Below are positions 47,138 through 59,100 of a stretch of 64,000 bases of DNA, piece by piece (position 1 is the stretch's first letter; each line of letters begins with the position of its first letter). Under the pieces are notes generated by a model, which had not been told where the DNA came from, did no database searches, and was given only the letters and a program-made list of their open reading frames with translations. The translations under genes were made by a program, and so were the position numbers. Source of the stretch: Terebella lapidaria. Its lineage: Eukaryota; Annelida; Polychaeta; Terebellida; Terebellidae. The stretch lies in contig OX424564.1 in NCBI GenBank assembly GCA_949152475.1, positions 27,650,165 to 27,714,164 on the forward strand. The letters run 5' to 3'.

Positions 47138-47894
47138 ACATGTTATTGGGATCAGGATGTATCCTTTATATAGCTTGGGGTTTGTGTTCTTTGTATGCAT
47201 AGACCGAGCATTATGCACAATAGGGTCAGTGAAGACATACATGTACTGTTAGTTATTCGATGAACACGGAGTGTTATGAATTATGCCAAATGCAAGAAGA
47301 TGTTACTTCCCCAGAAGTTTTAAACTTATAACTGTCACTTTGGAAATACGGGTTATTATTTGCATTGATCAGGTGAATAGAGTAGTGTCATGGCCCAATG
47401 CACACAGAAGCCCTAGCATGTAGCAGTCTACATGTAAAGGCTAGTGTGAATTGTGCACAGTGGAGCATATGATATTGAAGTCTCCCTCTCAATGTGGCAG
47501 TGTCTTGAAGGGTTAAAAAATAGTGCCTGTGCTGGCCACTTGGGAAAATTTTTTAGTTGTCCATAAATGTCTGAACTTCAAAAATCATTTGTGATGCAAT
47601 GGATTTGAATTTCAAAAAAATATTTCTCGGCTCATAAACTAGCATATGTAGTAATGCTCAGAAAAATACTAGGAACATTCGTAATTGACTTTTTCCACAA
47701 TAACGGATGTCCCGAAATTTTGGTAGTCAATTTGACCAATTTTAACATAAGATGCATAATAACTACGCGTAAAATGCTTTAAATTAGTTATTAACATGAT
47801 AATATAACATTTATGTGAAATATGTGTTCATTTCTTCAAGAAAAACCATTTTCAAAAATATTCAGTGCGCATCACTGACTAAAATATGGCGAGG
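47138..47894. other. Spacer before array 4
   Basis: AT-rich; nothing recognisable. Confidence 0.4.
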
Positions 47895-48930
47895 GTAACA
47901 ACCCCTTAATATTGAGGTTAGAGATTAGGAGTGAATTGTGATCATATAGGAAATGATATATGCCGAATATTTTCACGACCTTGAACTTGACCTTTGATCG
48001 TATTTTGAAGGTCACAGCACAAAATGGCTATCATCTCGCTTATTATCGACTTTACACCTTAGGAATCAATTGTGGACATATAGGATATAATATATACCAA
48101 ATATTCTGATGACCTTGAATTTGACATTTGACCTCATTTCCAAGGTCCGAGAAAAAATGGCAATAATCTCGCTCATTATCTACTTTAGGGCATGGGAATA
48201 CATAGTGAACATATAGGAAATGATATATGAGTATTCTGTTGACCTTGAGTTTGATCACTGACCTCGTGGACGTATAGGAAATGATATATGCTAAATACTC
48301 CCATGAGCTTGAACTTGACTTTTGACCTTATTTTCAAGGTCAGAGCACGAAATGGCTAATATTTCGCTTATTGTCGACTTTACAGCTTAGGAATCTATAC
48401 TGAACATATACTAAAGCATATATATGCTGAACTCTGGTGACCTTAAATTTGACCTTTGACCTCTTTTTCAAGGTCTGAGAACAAAATGGCTTTACAGCTT
48501 CAAAAGTCTATAGTGAACATATAGGAAATGATATATGCTGAATATTGTGGTGACCTTGAATTTGACCTTTGAACAAAATCGCTCATTTTCGAGGTCAAAT
48601 AAAAAAAGGCTTATATCTCGCTTGTTATCTACTTTACAGCCTGGGAATCAATTGTGATCATGTACAAAATGATATACCGGTATATTGAACATGCCATGAA
48701 ACTGACCTGGACCTTTTTTTCAAGGTCAGAGGACAGAATGGTAATATCTCTCTTACTATCGACCTTACAGCTCAGGAATCAATTGTGGACATATATGCTG
48801 AATATTCTCGTGGCCTTGAATTTGACCAGTCACCTTATTTCCAAGGTATTAGGACTAAATAGCTAATATATAATATATTTAAATCATCTATTGTCCGGTA
48901 ACCTTCCTATACCTTACGCTGATTTATTTT
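47895..48930. mobile_element. Tandem-cored Helitron-like element (array 4), degraded
   Basis: Seven or eight eroded ~133 bp monomers have variable deletions, for example a shortened unit around 48250 and another at 48490. The right end TCCGGTAACC (48894-48903) is kept, but the following hairpin has decayed to CCTTACGCTGA. This is the oldest-looking of the four blocks. Confidence 0.55.
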
Positions 48931-49045
48931 TGTCAATTTAATACACACAGGCTTTGCAAGGAACTCTGCAGGCACTGGGTTTGTGAGGTATTAAACAAAT
49001 TTGTATTTCATTCTCTTTTGACAAGCTATAACTCAAAAGCTATAC

Positions 49046-49372
49046 ATGCTTAAGTCGGCGTCATTCAACTCTGACCCACTGGTTTTTCGCGATAATTTCT
49101 TCAATTTTTAAGTTGACTTTCTGAAAATTCAACAGCGTTCATTGTGCCTAACGGCTTAATTTGTTATACAATATACGGAAGTGTTTTATATTTTTATTAT
49201 GAATAGGCCAAATGGGCTAACTTTTTTGTTTACTGTCCAATCTTCCTAAAATTTTGTACCAAGTTAGGCTGCATAGAATAATGGAAGTTGTGAAAAATTC
49301 ATTCGGCTATCTTAAAAGTTAATCAAATTATCGCGAAAAACAGTGGGTCAGAGTTGAATGACGAGGAATTTT
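49046..49372. mobile_element. MITE with ~40 bp inverted ends
   Basis: GGCGTCATTCAACTCTGACC plus CACTGGTTTTTCGCGATAATT at the left is matched by the inverse complement AATTATCGCGAAAAACAGTG plus GGTCAGAGTTGAATGACG at the right (49328-49365). A second partial copy of the tip, GGATGACGCCGACTTG (49506-49521), lies beyond the right end, so something was inserted or duplicated there. Confidence 0.65.
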
Positions 49373-49394
49373 TAAGAACTTTTGAAACCGAAAG

Positions 49395-49480
49395 AGCACG
49401 TTATAGAATGATAGCATTAGCATCGCAAAAATATCAGCGAAAAACTGTGTAAACGAGTTAGAAAAAATATAGTATTAATA
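49395..49480. mobile_element. Remnant of the 20503-type MITE
   Basis: TAGAATGATAGCATTAGCATCGCAAAAATATCAGCGAAAAACTGTG and AACGAGTTAGAAAAA match the right terminus of the MITE at 20995-21065. Only this end is present, wedged between the two tip copies of the 49046 MITE. Confidence 0.65.
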
Positions 49481-49524
49481 CCTCTTACACAATAACAATT
49501 CAACGGGATGACGCCGACTTGTAG

Positions 49525-52070
49525 GACTACCTCTTCCAGCTTTGGAGAACCGACGTCTACGACGGTTGGATCCAGCAAGAGGCAGGGTACATTCTTGCAG
49601 GTAGCCTGGAGGGCAAGGCTCTCCGGGTTATGTCCTGTCTGTCATCGGTGAACACAACGTTTGCTGAGGTTGCTGAGCAATTTTGCCTGCTCGATGATTG
49701 CGTACTGTGCCGGGGTCGAAGCCTCACATCAGGACCTAATTGAGGCCTTACCTGCTACTTCTGCAGAAAACAGGGACATTTTTGGCTACAGTGTCCAGAG
49801 TCGTTGGAGTGCCTGCGGGGAATCGGCTAGAAAGGAGGTCTTCCCGAGCCATGCCGGAGGAACTCTACCATTCGGCCAGGTCCTCCGGGACAACAACGTC
49901 GTCCTCCTCGTCAGGGAAAGTGAAGCCGGACGTAATAACAACCAACACTACGTCCAAGAACAGTTGTCCTGTGGCACCCATCTCTGCACCACCTGCGGAC
50001 AAGCCGAACTTTTCTGTTGGAAAGTGAAGTTGCTGTGCATGGGCGCGTGCGTGCACGTGATCGGCGGTTTTGGCGGGAAAAGGAGCACAGTCATGAGGCA
50101 GACGATCGTGGACAGTTTCAATCACGTGAATTTTCATTCCAAAACGATCCTCAGGATCGAAAAGGAGCATGTATCAGTTTAGATTGGTGATGAATAGAAT
50201 AAACTGGTCACATCATGCATGTCTGTACTTGTCACAAATTTACTGTGGCCGATGTAGATAAAACGTGTAAAACAGCTTCACTCTCGTAATTTCAATCGTT
50301 GTTATTTATAGTGTCAGAAATTGCCCTATCTAAAATGACGAATGCTAGATACGGGCAGGTCAGGTGAATTCGTCCAAAAAGCTACCAGTGTCCTTGACTA
50401 GATCATATATTCCGCGGCCATTAGTTTGAAGACAGTTCGGAACTAGTATTTCAGCCAGTGGCGCCCGCTGAAATAAATAAGGGGTAAAGTTACTAATTTG
50501 GTCATATTAATTTAATAATTCACACGACTGATTTAGTTTTTACTTGTATGAAACTAGTAATGACACGGACAAATTTTAAAACAATAAAAACATACATAGT
50601 TTGCTGGTGTTTTATGCATGGGGAGGTTTTTTCATAGATTTCCATCTAAACCGAAGCACCAAAATCGGGTGAAAATATGGAATTTCATTGTTTTTGAAAT
50701 GAAATACTGGAAAGGACCACTAATGATGTTCACTTTGTAGTTGGAAAAATCAATGTGGTCAATTTGGTACCTCATTTGGGCAAATTGGACAATAACTTCA
50801 GCAGCAGTGGCGTTTTTGTCGATTTTCAAGTGAGCACATTGTTGGATTCATTCCCAATGTACATTTTACGTCAAAAATATATGTTGTACGCAATCATTTT
50901 TTTCACAACCATCCATTTCGTGATCCAGACAACCTAGTTAATAAAAAAAATATGGTTTGGTATTGTTCTACCATAGGGAGGGGTTAAGTCATATTTCTGG
51001 GGGTCTGCCGCCGCACTATAAGTAGATATAACTTCTCCGGAAGTGGTCTTTCAGGATCCGTCCAGCACCTCCGCTGCTGAGGCAGACAACCAGGACTCCA
51101 GTGTGCCGGGTGACTCTGGTCATCCGACGTGCCCGCTGGTTAGGGATCCATGCTGGTACTTGCCCTTGTCTTTTGGGCGGGAGCCGGGTGCGGTTTCTTG
51201 TTGATTCTGGGTCAGAGGTTTAACTCATCGCCACAGGGACTTTTGAGCGGGAACCCGCTCTCCGCGATCTTGATATGCGGGATTCCGGCAGTTACAAGAT
51301 CTTCGGGGCTGGTAACAACTGCATCCCTATCCATGGAATAATCAATCTGCCTATTACCCTAGCGGACGAGGTGTATACAACAGAGGCAATCTGATCGCCC
51401 ACTTCAGCTCCGGCGAACTCCGGAACTGCCGCCCTACAGTGAGATGATCATTGAGGCACGACCGCACCACCTGCGCATGCCCCTCGATGTCGTCCCTGTA
51501 TAGTACAGCCTATGAGTAACTTCGCCCCTGGGATAACTTCGCCCCCGGACTCGCGCTAGGTAGGGTTCTAGTCAAGTCCAATTCTAGTGTGATGCCTATC
51601 CTGGTGGTAAATCTCACTGATGCTCTAGTTGTACTGCGTCGCGGGAGTGTAGCAGCCATTTGCATACTCAGGGCCACCTTGCCGGACTCACCTTGCCGGA
51701 CCATTAGGAATGTCGTGTTCCGAAGGATCAGTTGGATGAAGGTCTGCGTCAAGCTCTCCGCAGATTGCTCCAGCATTATGCGGATGTGTAATGCTGGAGT
51801 CCTGGTGGTGCGGTTGGCAAGACAAACGTGGCCAAACACCGCATCAATCTTCTGGACGAGCGTCCGATTGAACAGCGTCTACAACGAGCAGCTATTGTGC
51901 ACCAAGAGATCATTGACATGGAGGTGCAGAAGATGCTCGAGCTGGACATCATCGAACCCAGTGATAGCCCTTGGGCGAGTCCTGTGATTATGATGAAGAA
52001 GAAGGACGGCTCCTCCCTGAGCCTCCTTGAGGGAAGGCAGACACTGATTCTCTGTCAGAATGGGTGAACT
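49525..52070 (+). pseudogene. Ty3/Gypsy retrotransposon relic (gag, protease, RT start)
   Basis: 49525-49690 encodes a gag capsid-like stretch (DYLFQLWRTDVYDGW, then EGKALRVMSCLS). 49753-49794 is a perfect CCHC zinc knuckle, C-x2-C-x4-H-x4-C. 51188-51220 gives RFLVDSGSEV, the aspartic protease active site, followed at once by a stop. 51828-52010 gives the start of the Gypsy reverse transcriptase (LDIIEPSDSPWASPV then MKKKDGS). No YxDD region, RNase H or integrase follows. About 800 bases of AT-rich unrelated DNA (50190-51000) separate the nucleocapsid and protease parts. The element is frameshifted and incomplete. No complete LTR pair was found. Confidence 0.75.
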
Positions 52071-52249
52071 ACCCAATTCAAACCAAAGTGGGTAACAAAG
52101 TTACACTAAACCCGTACAAAGAAAGGTATATTTCAGGCTCGGGATCATGTCCCACTAAAGCTGGTTGTAATCTACTGGCTGTTACATTGTCAAAGATGTT
52201 CCCCCATATACATAATATAGGGTGAAACTATTTATTCATGAACCAAATG

Positions 52250-52850
52250 TGGTAATTGAAAAGTTTCAAATCTTTGTTAAAATATCTACATATTCACACA
52301 CTTTGTAAAGTGACGTCTATCAATTCATTTGATCTTTATACCCTCTACACAAAACCATTCAAAGCATTCAGAATTGAAAAGTTCCAAATCTTTCTTAAAA
52401 TATCTACATATTCACACACTTTGTAAAATGACGTCTATCAAATCATTTGATCTTTCTACCTTCTACACAAAACCATTCAAAGCATTCAGAATTAAAGTCT
52501 CAGCGTCAAACACTCAAGCATAATTCCTTTCTCTCCAAAAAGGGCAACTTCGTTATCGGTATAATGTAGTCAAATATACCGTTTGCTTTGTAACAGATGA
52601 TTCCGATGATCTATACAAATATATAGAAACGGATGTCGTGAATATGGTTCACTTTCTCATTATTTCTGATAATATCTTTGTGGATTTCTGGGTCGAATAT
52701 TCAATAAACTATCAGCATTCCTATGGGTACAAACTGTGCACCATTTTCGGCATACCCGTTCTATATTCACATGAATCAGAGTTCATCCAACATCTAAAAG
52801 GGGAGAATTTACGAAGCAAAATAGTACTTATAATGTTTCACCAAGTCTAA
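52250..52850 (+). pseudogene. Second reverse transcriptase relic (Penelope-like type) with internal duplication
   Basis: Pieces in order are IKSFDLSTFYT, GQLRYRYNVV, CFVTDDSDD, KYIETDVVNM, NIFVDFW and YGYKLCTIFGIPVLYSHESEFIQ. They follow the order of an RT type abundant in marine invertebrates whose intact form has SFD-LYT-IP and GIPMGTNCAPL. I associate that type with Penelope-like elements, with moderate certainty. The first piece is duplicated: a ~124-base unit (AATATCTACATATTCACACACTTTGTAAA... to ...AAAGCATTCAGAATT) occurs at about 52253 and 52376. The RYIDD catalytic part is missing, so the copy is dead. Confidence 0.6.
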
Positions 52851-54675
52851 TAGCTGCTTTCAAAAAATGCCATGAACGTAATCACAATGAGCAAACAAAA
52901 GCTGTCGCCAGTATGCAAACAAGACATGTTTACATGTTAATGTTTTATCATTCATGACGGGTGTCACAAGTGAGGCAGGAAATTTTATTTTATCGATTTT
53001 GAATGACACTGGACTTTTGAGATGGGATAACAGACGCAATTTTATTAGCTCGGAATATTTCGTAGTTGGGTATTTGATTCATGATTATCAGGACGTTTGA
53101 GTTGGCCGAATGAAATTCAGAAATGGCAAACAGACGACGTAATGTATACAGGAATGACCGATATACTTATACCACACCCACACGAACTAACATTCGGACC
53201 AAGTTTCAATATAGGAGCCACAAGGAAGTGACTCTTTGATCGCTCTGAATATACATGTCATTGGCGGCGCCACAATAAATTATGCTGTGTATATTTCAAG
53301 TTACAAGAAATGAGTTGTGGTGCAGGCAAAATTGAATAAGAGTTGAGATACTAGATTCAGATAGCGTTTAACATTATATCTGAAACACAGAGTATGTAAC
53401 ATACCCATTTTGATAACGGCTGTAATAAACGTAATATACTGCACAAAAATACCTGATATACATATAACAAACGGATGTAATAAACGTAATATATTGCACA
53501 AAATACCTAATATACATATAACAGAAGTGGTGTTTCCGACGTGACAAAAAGAACCTGTAGGTGACATTACCGTGCCGCACCTCATTTTATTGCCAAAACA
53601 AAAATAATTCACAAACGTGTAGGGTAGAAAATCGTGGTTAATGTCGCATGATTTCTAGTGAGCTTGATTCTCTCGTACTTTTCTCTCACGCTTCTGCACG
53701 TAATTTGCTAATACATATATCTTTCGAAAAAGAAAATCGAACTCTTACAATATAGCTTATAAAATCTTACTTATAAAATCGAACTCAAACAATAACCTGG
53801 CTGGACAATGCAGGTCTATTCTGACCATGGGAAGTTCTCTTCTGAATGTGACTGGGGCAGATAGAAGCATTATGCAACATTTATATTCATCAACTGACAT
53901 TTAAATGTAACGTGTTATGATACTGGTGTTATGCATATATACCATGTATAATATTCTCATATGATACTCCCGAAATTCATGTTTTATTGTAGAGAGATTT
54001 AAAATCAATGAACGACATGGGGTAGGGCAGCATACATGTCCGCCATGAAGGATACATGTTAAAATCTGCGGTCTGAAAATCCCCAGTGTAAAGGAAAACT
54101 TTTTATGTTATGATTTGCCAGAAACCCAATTCGCTATCAATTACATCGTCTTAAACACAACTACGACTACAAGATATTTCCTTCATAAACTCGAGAAAGA
54201 CGGTTTTTTCTACCTCTCCAGCCACCGTCGAAAATTCAACCAATGGAAATGAACAGGTGATATATTATAAACCAATCAGAAGTTAGATACAGGATTCACA
54301 GCTGGCATTTTTCGCAGTAAAATATAGTATTGTGCGATTATTCTCCCAGAAGAGGAGAAGTGAGCAAACTATTCATTTAGTGAGGATAGGAAACCAAGTA
54401 AATTTAACCAATCGTGGGATTCAAGCAAACCGATCTATTGTCAGAACACCAGTGGTCTTCATAAAAAAAGGTTGGTGAAAAACCGATTTGACTTGAACTG
54501 TTGAGAGATTATGAAATATTATACTTTTTTACACTATTTAAAGTAATGTTTTGTCTTTGTACTTGCAATGAGGTATTTGTTGATTGACTTTATAATGTGA
54601 TTATACTGTGATTAGAAAAAGGGATATGAACGAGTTAAAAACATCAGGGTGTGCATGGTATAGATCTGTTATGTA

Positions 54676-55211
54676 TAAGTCATGTTCATGTATCAGTGAC
54701 ACGCTGTTTGGTCTTGTTTTGTTTTGGATCATCGGAGCAACTTAAATCTTTGTGGGTCTTAGTTGAGTATCATGCCGGTTTTTTCACCAATTTTCACAAA
54801 TATATCTCAAAAATAAAAACAGTTGGCAATCTACCCCATATGTTAAATTTGAGCCCCAACATATATTTTCAGAGTCTGTACAAAATTTTTTTTATTTGAT
54901 GTTGGAATTATGTATTGCTTCAAAATATACACCGACTATGCCTTCCGATTCTAAACAGTGCAATGACTCATTATGTACAGGAATAAACATGATAAAAGCC
55001 CTGGCTTTGTTGGAATTTCTTTTTATATCTCTTTGGACTAAAATTTAGTATGGGGTAAATTGTCAACTTTATTCATTTTTTTGAAAATAAAATTCAGAAT
55101 TTCGATGAAAAATTGCGGCAAGATAACCATTTAAGACACAACATTTATCCGATGATCCAAAATAAAATTATGTCCAAAAAGCGTGTTTCACTGATACATG
55201 AACATGACTTT
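54676..55211. mobile_element. MITE with ~150 bp inverted repeats, copy-2-specific
   Basis: The tips AAGTCATGTTCATGTATCAG (54677) and their complement (55191-55210) are followed inward by TTTTGGATCATCGGA and GTTGGCAATCTACCCC on the left, with matching complements on the right. The central TTGGCAATCTACCCC is shared with the 20503 MITE, so the two are related families with different tips. Copy 1 has no such insertion near 8640. Confidence 0.75.
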
Positions 55212-55961
55212 AGTAATGTTGCAAAATAGTGATGAAATAAACTAAATTCTATTGGATTGACAATCATATCGTTTGCCTCCACATTATTTTCAAATCGTGA
55301 CTGTTTCATCATAATTGTTTGAATGGTGAAATCAAGTTACAAGATTATAAAAATCAATGTATCCTTTCGACTGTCTCATACATTTTTGTAGCTATTTTTG
55401 AATGACTACTTTACTCCATTAAGGGCCTTTATAGTGCATAGCTTTCGTTTCTCTTTCGCGTCGTGTTTATTTAGAGTGATTTCGCCTCTAAATTTCGTGG
55501 TGTGTAGTGTGTAGTCTTGGTTTATTGTTGTTCTATTATATTATCTCACCATGATGGCGATTTTTTGCATATAAAAATATAAGTTCGAAGGTGTTATATA
55601 AACAAATTTGATTTATTTGAAAGCTTTCCGCGATGGAGTACCAAGTTATTTTTAAAACTAGGCAAAAATAATATTCTACTTTACGATCGTATAAGGAATA
55701 AGCAAGAAACTCCTACGTACGGGACTAGATGCTGACCCCTCGTCGTAGCAAAGGAAGACATAGATTTTTTTTTCGAAGAGTATTTCGAAGACATGATAGA
55801 AAAGTTGTCGCCTTATGTAAAAGATGCCAGAATAAATCTAAATATCCTATACCATGCCACGCTGAGTTAGGCATATTAATGCTTAGTTAGGCATATTAAT
55901 GCTTAGAGAAGATAATTAAAGTCAGACATATTGAGTTTGATACAGTACAAATGCATTAAGA

Positions 55962-56365
55962 TAGTCCGCTCCAAGTAGTGAAGTGAGGAGTGGTCAAAGA
56001 GTTCTATAAATTTGTATAAAAATTGTATCAACATAATCTAGAGCTCCAAAATGACCTATTTTATAGCGTGACTGATACTGAAGAGAAATAAGGGGTTGTG
56101 TTTCCGTTTGCATGGAGAACGTGATGCAAAATGTTAATATAGACAAAAAAATGTGCAAGAATGTCGAATAATATGTCATTTTAAGTGTGTGTTTGTGATT
56201 TTGATAAAAAATTTCGAAGAAACCAGTACAGTGACTACCTATTTTCTTTTCAGTATTAGGATGCTGATCAGTTACTCTAGGACACAGGTCATTTCGAAGA
56301 GATCATATTCAAGAAATAACTTTTAAAATTTGACCCTACTTTACCTCACTATTTGGAGCTGACTA
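55962..56365. mobile_element. MITE with ~36 bp inverted repeats, copy-2-specific
   Basis: TAGTCCGCTCCAAGTAGTGA at the left is matched by the complement TCACTATTTGGAGCTGACTA at the right. In copy 1 the flanks join directly around ATGCTATAATGGCCAAAG (9120), an empty site. A TA target is likely. Confidence 0.75.
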
Positions 56366-56519
56366 CTTTAAAATCACGTACCGGCAAAAGTTTCCCGCTC
56401 CAATTTGACTGAAAAACAGCTTATGGGATATGGAAGCCCAAATAGTGCCTGCCCATGTGCAACGTTTGTGGACTTGGCAGCGTAGCAACAATTTTTTGGT
56501 GGAAGGAGAAGGACTGGAC

Positions 56520-56830
56520 AAGAGCACCATTTTTATTTTGTGGCTCCACTACATCAAGAAAAATGGATTTAGGGTTGATTTTACGGAACATCCACAACGC
56601 CCCCCCCCCCCCCCTCCAAAAAAAAAACGATTGCCTTAACCCTTATTGATACATTCATTGATATATATCCTGAATTACTTCTACCATTTTTATCTGGTGG
56701 CTCCACTACGTAAGATACATTTGAATTCGGTTTAAGGGAATCTGAGGAATACGAAAAACCCTCAAAAACAAAATATTGAACTTTTGTGCCCAACCCCCCC
56801 CCCCCCCCCCCCCCCGTTCAAAAAAAAACG
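56520..56830 (+). repeat. Two ~165 bp copies, each ending in poly-C then poly-A
   Basis: TTTTTATTTTGTGGCTCCACTAC (56529) and TTTTTATCTGGTGGCTCCACTAC (56688) each lead into a long C run (56601-56616 and 56794-56815) followed by an A run. Confidence 0.6.
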
Positions 56831-57202
56831 TGATCCATAGATTTGTTCATATACTAGTACTGATCTCTCAACATACTAAATATGTCATTTGCAGCTATGT
56901 GGGTTGTTAATTACAACAGTGTCCTTTCAGTGTAAAATTATATTTCTAATACACCATCCTCAGGCTGGAAAGCATGGTTGTGTCCTGTATAGTATATTCA
57001 ATTTCAAGAAAGCATTTTGCCCACTTAGTGAGAGAGATATGAGAAATGAGTGTGCGCCTGGTGGTAAAAGCCTGAATATTAACACCGATGATCTGTGGTA
57101 CATAAAGATTGATTTTAGATATATGGCCAAGTAGGATTTTACGTTGTGCCGAACTTTCGACCAAAAATTCAAGATGACTGCCGCTGCTCGCAGTTTAATC
57201 AA

Positions 57203-57465
57203 GACATTTATTTATTTAAACTTTATTTATTTTACAACAATTGATGAACAAACAATTATGCTTATATCTCTTGTTGGATCGGATCTTGGCGAAAGAGTGG
57301 TCATTGTTGTGAGAGGAAACCAGAAAACCTGGTGAAAACCCACTTGCCCGATTTGCATGATTTGGCGACCACATACCATCTCACATACTGCCTATGCCGG
57401 GATCGAACCCGCGCCCAAACCAAGATTACCGAACTGAGATTACCAGGCAACCGGGAACCAAGACA
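57203..57465 (-). mobile_element. tRNA-derived SINE
   Basis: On the minus strand a tRNA-like head contains the B box GGGTTCGATCCC (57399-57410). About 60 bases later comes GTGGGTTTTCACCAGG...CTGGTTTCCTCTCAC (57310-57345), which resembles the conserved central domain of a SINE superfamily spread across marine invertebrates. The 3' end is an AAATAAATAAAG-type tail at 57203-57230. Pol III-transcribed and mobilised by a LINE partner, by family knowledge. Confidence 0.65.
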
Positions 57466-59100
57466 TTGCAATATCGCGGCTAATTTGCACTGGGATGATG
57501 AATAATAGTTCTATTTCTATGTTTTTAAACATGCTGAGGTCAATTCTTGGCCCTTTTTGTGATGAAAGCTAATGTTTCACATTTTCTACAAATAGAAGGA
57601 TGAAAAAAACAAAATGTGCACCACCAAACAATGTCAAATCCAGACAATTCAATATCTTAGCAAAACATTATGAGTAGCAAAAAAAGCCTAAGTTTCTAGT
57701 ATGTGCAATTTGGAAAGATGCCGAAATAAACATAATAATCTGCAACACCAACAATATAAGTAATGCTAAAAATTGCATGATGATTTTTAGGAACACAGAT
57801 CCTGAACTGTCACGGTATCGGGACTGGCTACTGAAATGTGGATTTTAAGCACAATCGTTTCTATTTCCTGCCAGCTGACTGCGATATATGTTATAGCTAG
57901 TCATCCCATGCTGAGTTTGAGTTAACTACACAATCAAACTACAGTTTCTTTCCCACTCTGTTGGATCCGAAAGATATGTGTGCGCATGTACGTTGTGCCA
58001 GACACAGAAACATTTAGTAAAAGAAGCGTTTGGTTCAGGGAAGTGTAAGAGACCAGGCATCAGTGCCGGGTATGCCATTCTAACTGATTTAATTTAAACG
58101 GGTTTCTCAATACCGGCACTTGCAATAGACATCGACTTTCGTCGACTTAGGTAGCAGATTTTCCATCACGTTTACTTGACACCTAGCCCAGTGGCATTGA
58201 TTTTGTTATCTAAGATGTTGCTCGAACTGATTTGCCAGGCTCGCGGAAGCTTCGTTGCCCCTTCTTGCAGAACTTTCAGGTGATGGTGCTTCCTTTGCAT
58301 AGATGGATGATCCTGCAGAATCAAAATGTTTTTTTCGGAGATGCCGGACTGGCTCATCATCAATAGCGCGGATTAGGCTGGAAGCTTGATGTCTTTTGCT
58401 ACATCAATTTGGATCTGACAGTTTTGGATCCTTCAACATGGTCAACTAATCCGGGTACCGAGAGGGGAATCTCATTTCAACGGAAGGACTTGGTGCTGCT
58501 GCAGTATACCATCACCAGTTGGGCAGTTGACCGTTTTATCTTGATCCGTGGCTTCTGGATCGGATCTCTGGTCACGTAGTTGATCATGATGCCGTTGCCT
58601 TTGACCAGGTTCAGCGGTTGACTCTGGATTGTTTCTTCCACAAACATGCTGATCTCGCTCCTGGATCATTTGCCGGTCGTGGAGGTGTCCTCAGAAATCT
58701 CTCCCACCGATATTTCCCACCGACCGCTTGTTGGGTTTGGTACAGGCGTGTCTTTTGAGAGCCGACAATCAAATTACAAAACGTATATTAGAAATGATGT
58801 ATGTCTCCCAAATATGTGTCATCAGGTTGGAAAAAAATTGATTAGAACCTACAATCCCTTTATTCATGATTCTACTAATGAAAGTTCTGAAGTAATGTTG
58901 TAGAACGTGCATTTTGGGACTAAGTTTTTCTGACGAAATTTGATGCTAATGTGTGATATTGAATTCATTGTCAAACAAGTTGACACAAAAAAATTTGGGG
59001 AACCGACCCTAAACAGATTGTATATGGCAGCATTACACAAAATATAGTGCCTTTATCCAGCCGTTCCCCTTCAAGTTGCTAAACTGCCTGACCAGCATGA
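57466..59100. other. Intergenic region
   Basis: 58150-58720 has higher GC and longer open frames on both strands than its surroundings, but no motif I recognise. It may be a decayed element. The rest is featureless. Confidence 0.35.

Larger units (their letters stand above)
52985..56430. repeat. Segmental duplication block, copy 2 (non-coding)
   Basis: This is the counterpart of 6950-9210, in the same order and orientation, and longer because of two MITEs and other inserts. Within it AACGGCTGTAATAAACGTAATATA is locally duplicated (53416 and 53470). Confidence 0.7.

Noticed and set aside
49661..50182. 173-codon open frame
   Set aside because: The Gypsy gag and CCHC motif are in a different frame; this frame only overlaps the relic.
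58472..58903. Opposed ORFs in a GC-richer patch
   Set aside because: No recognisable motif in either frame, no splice partners.
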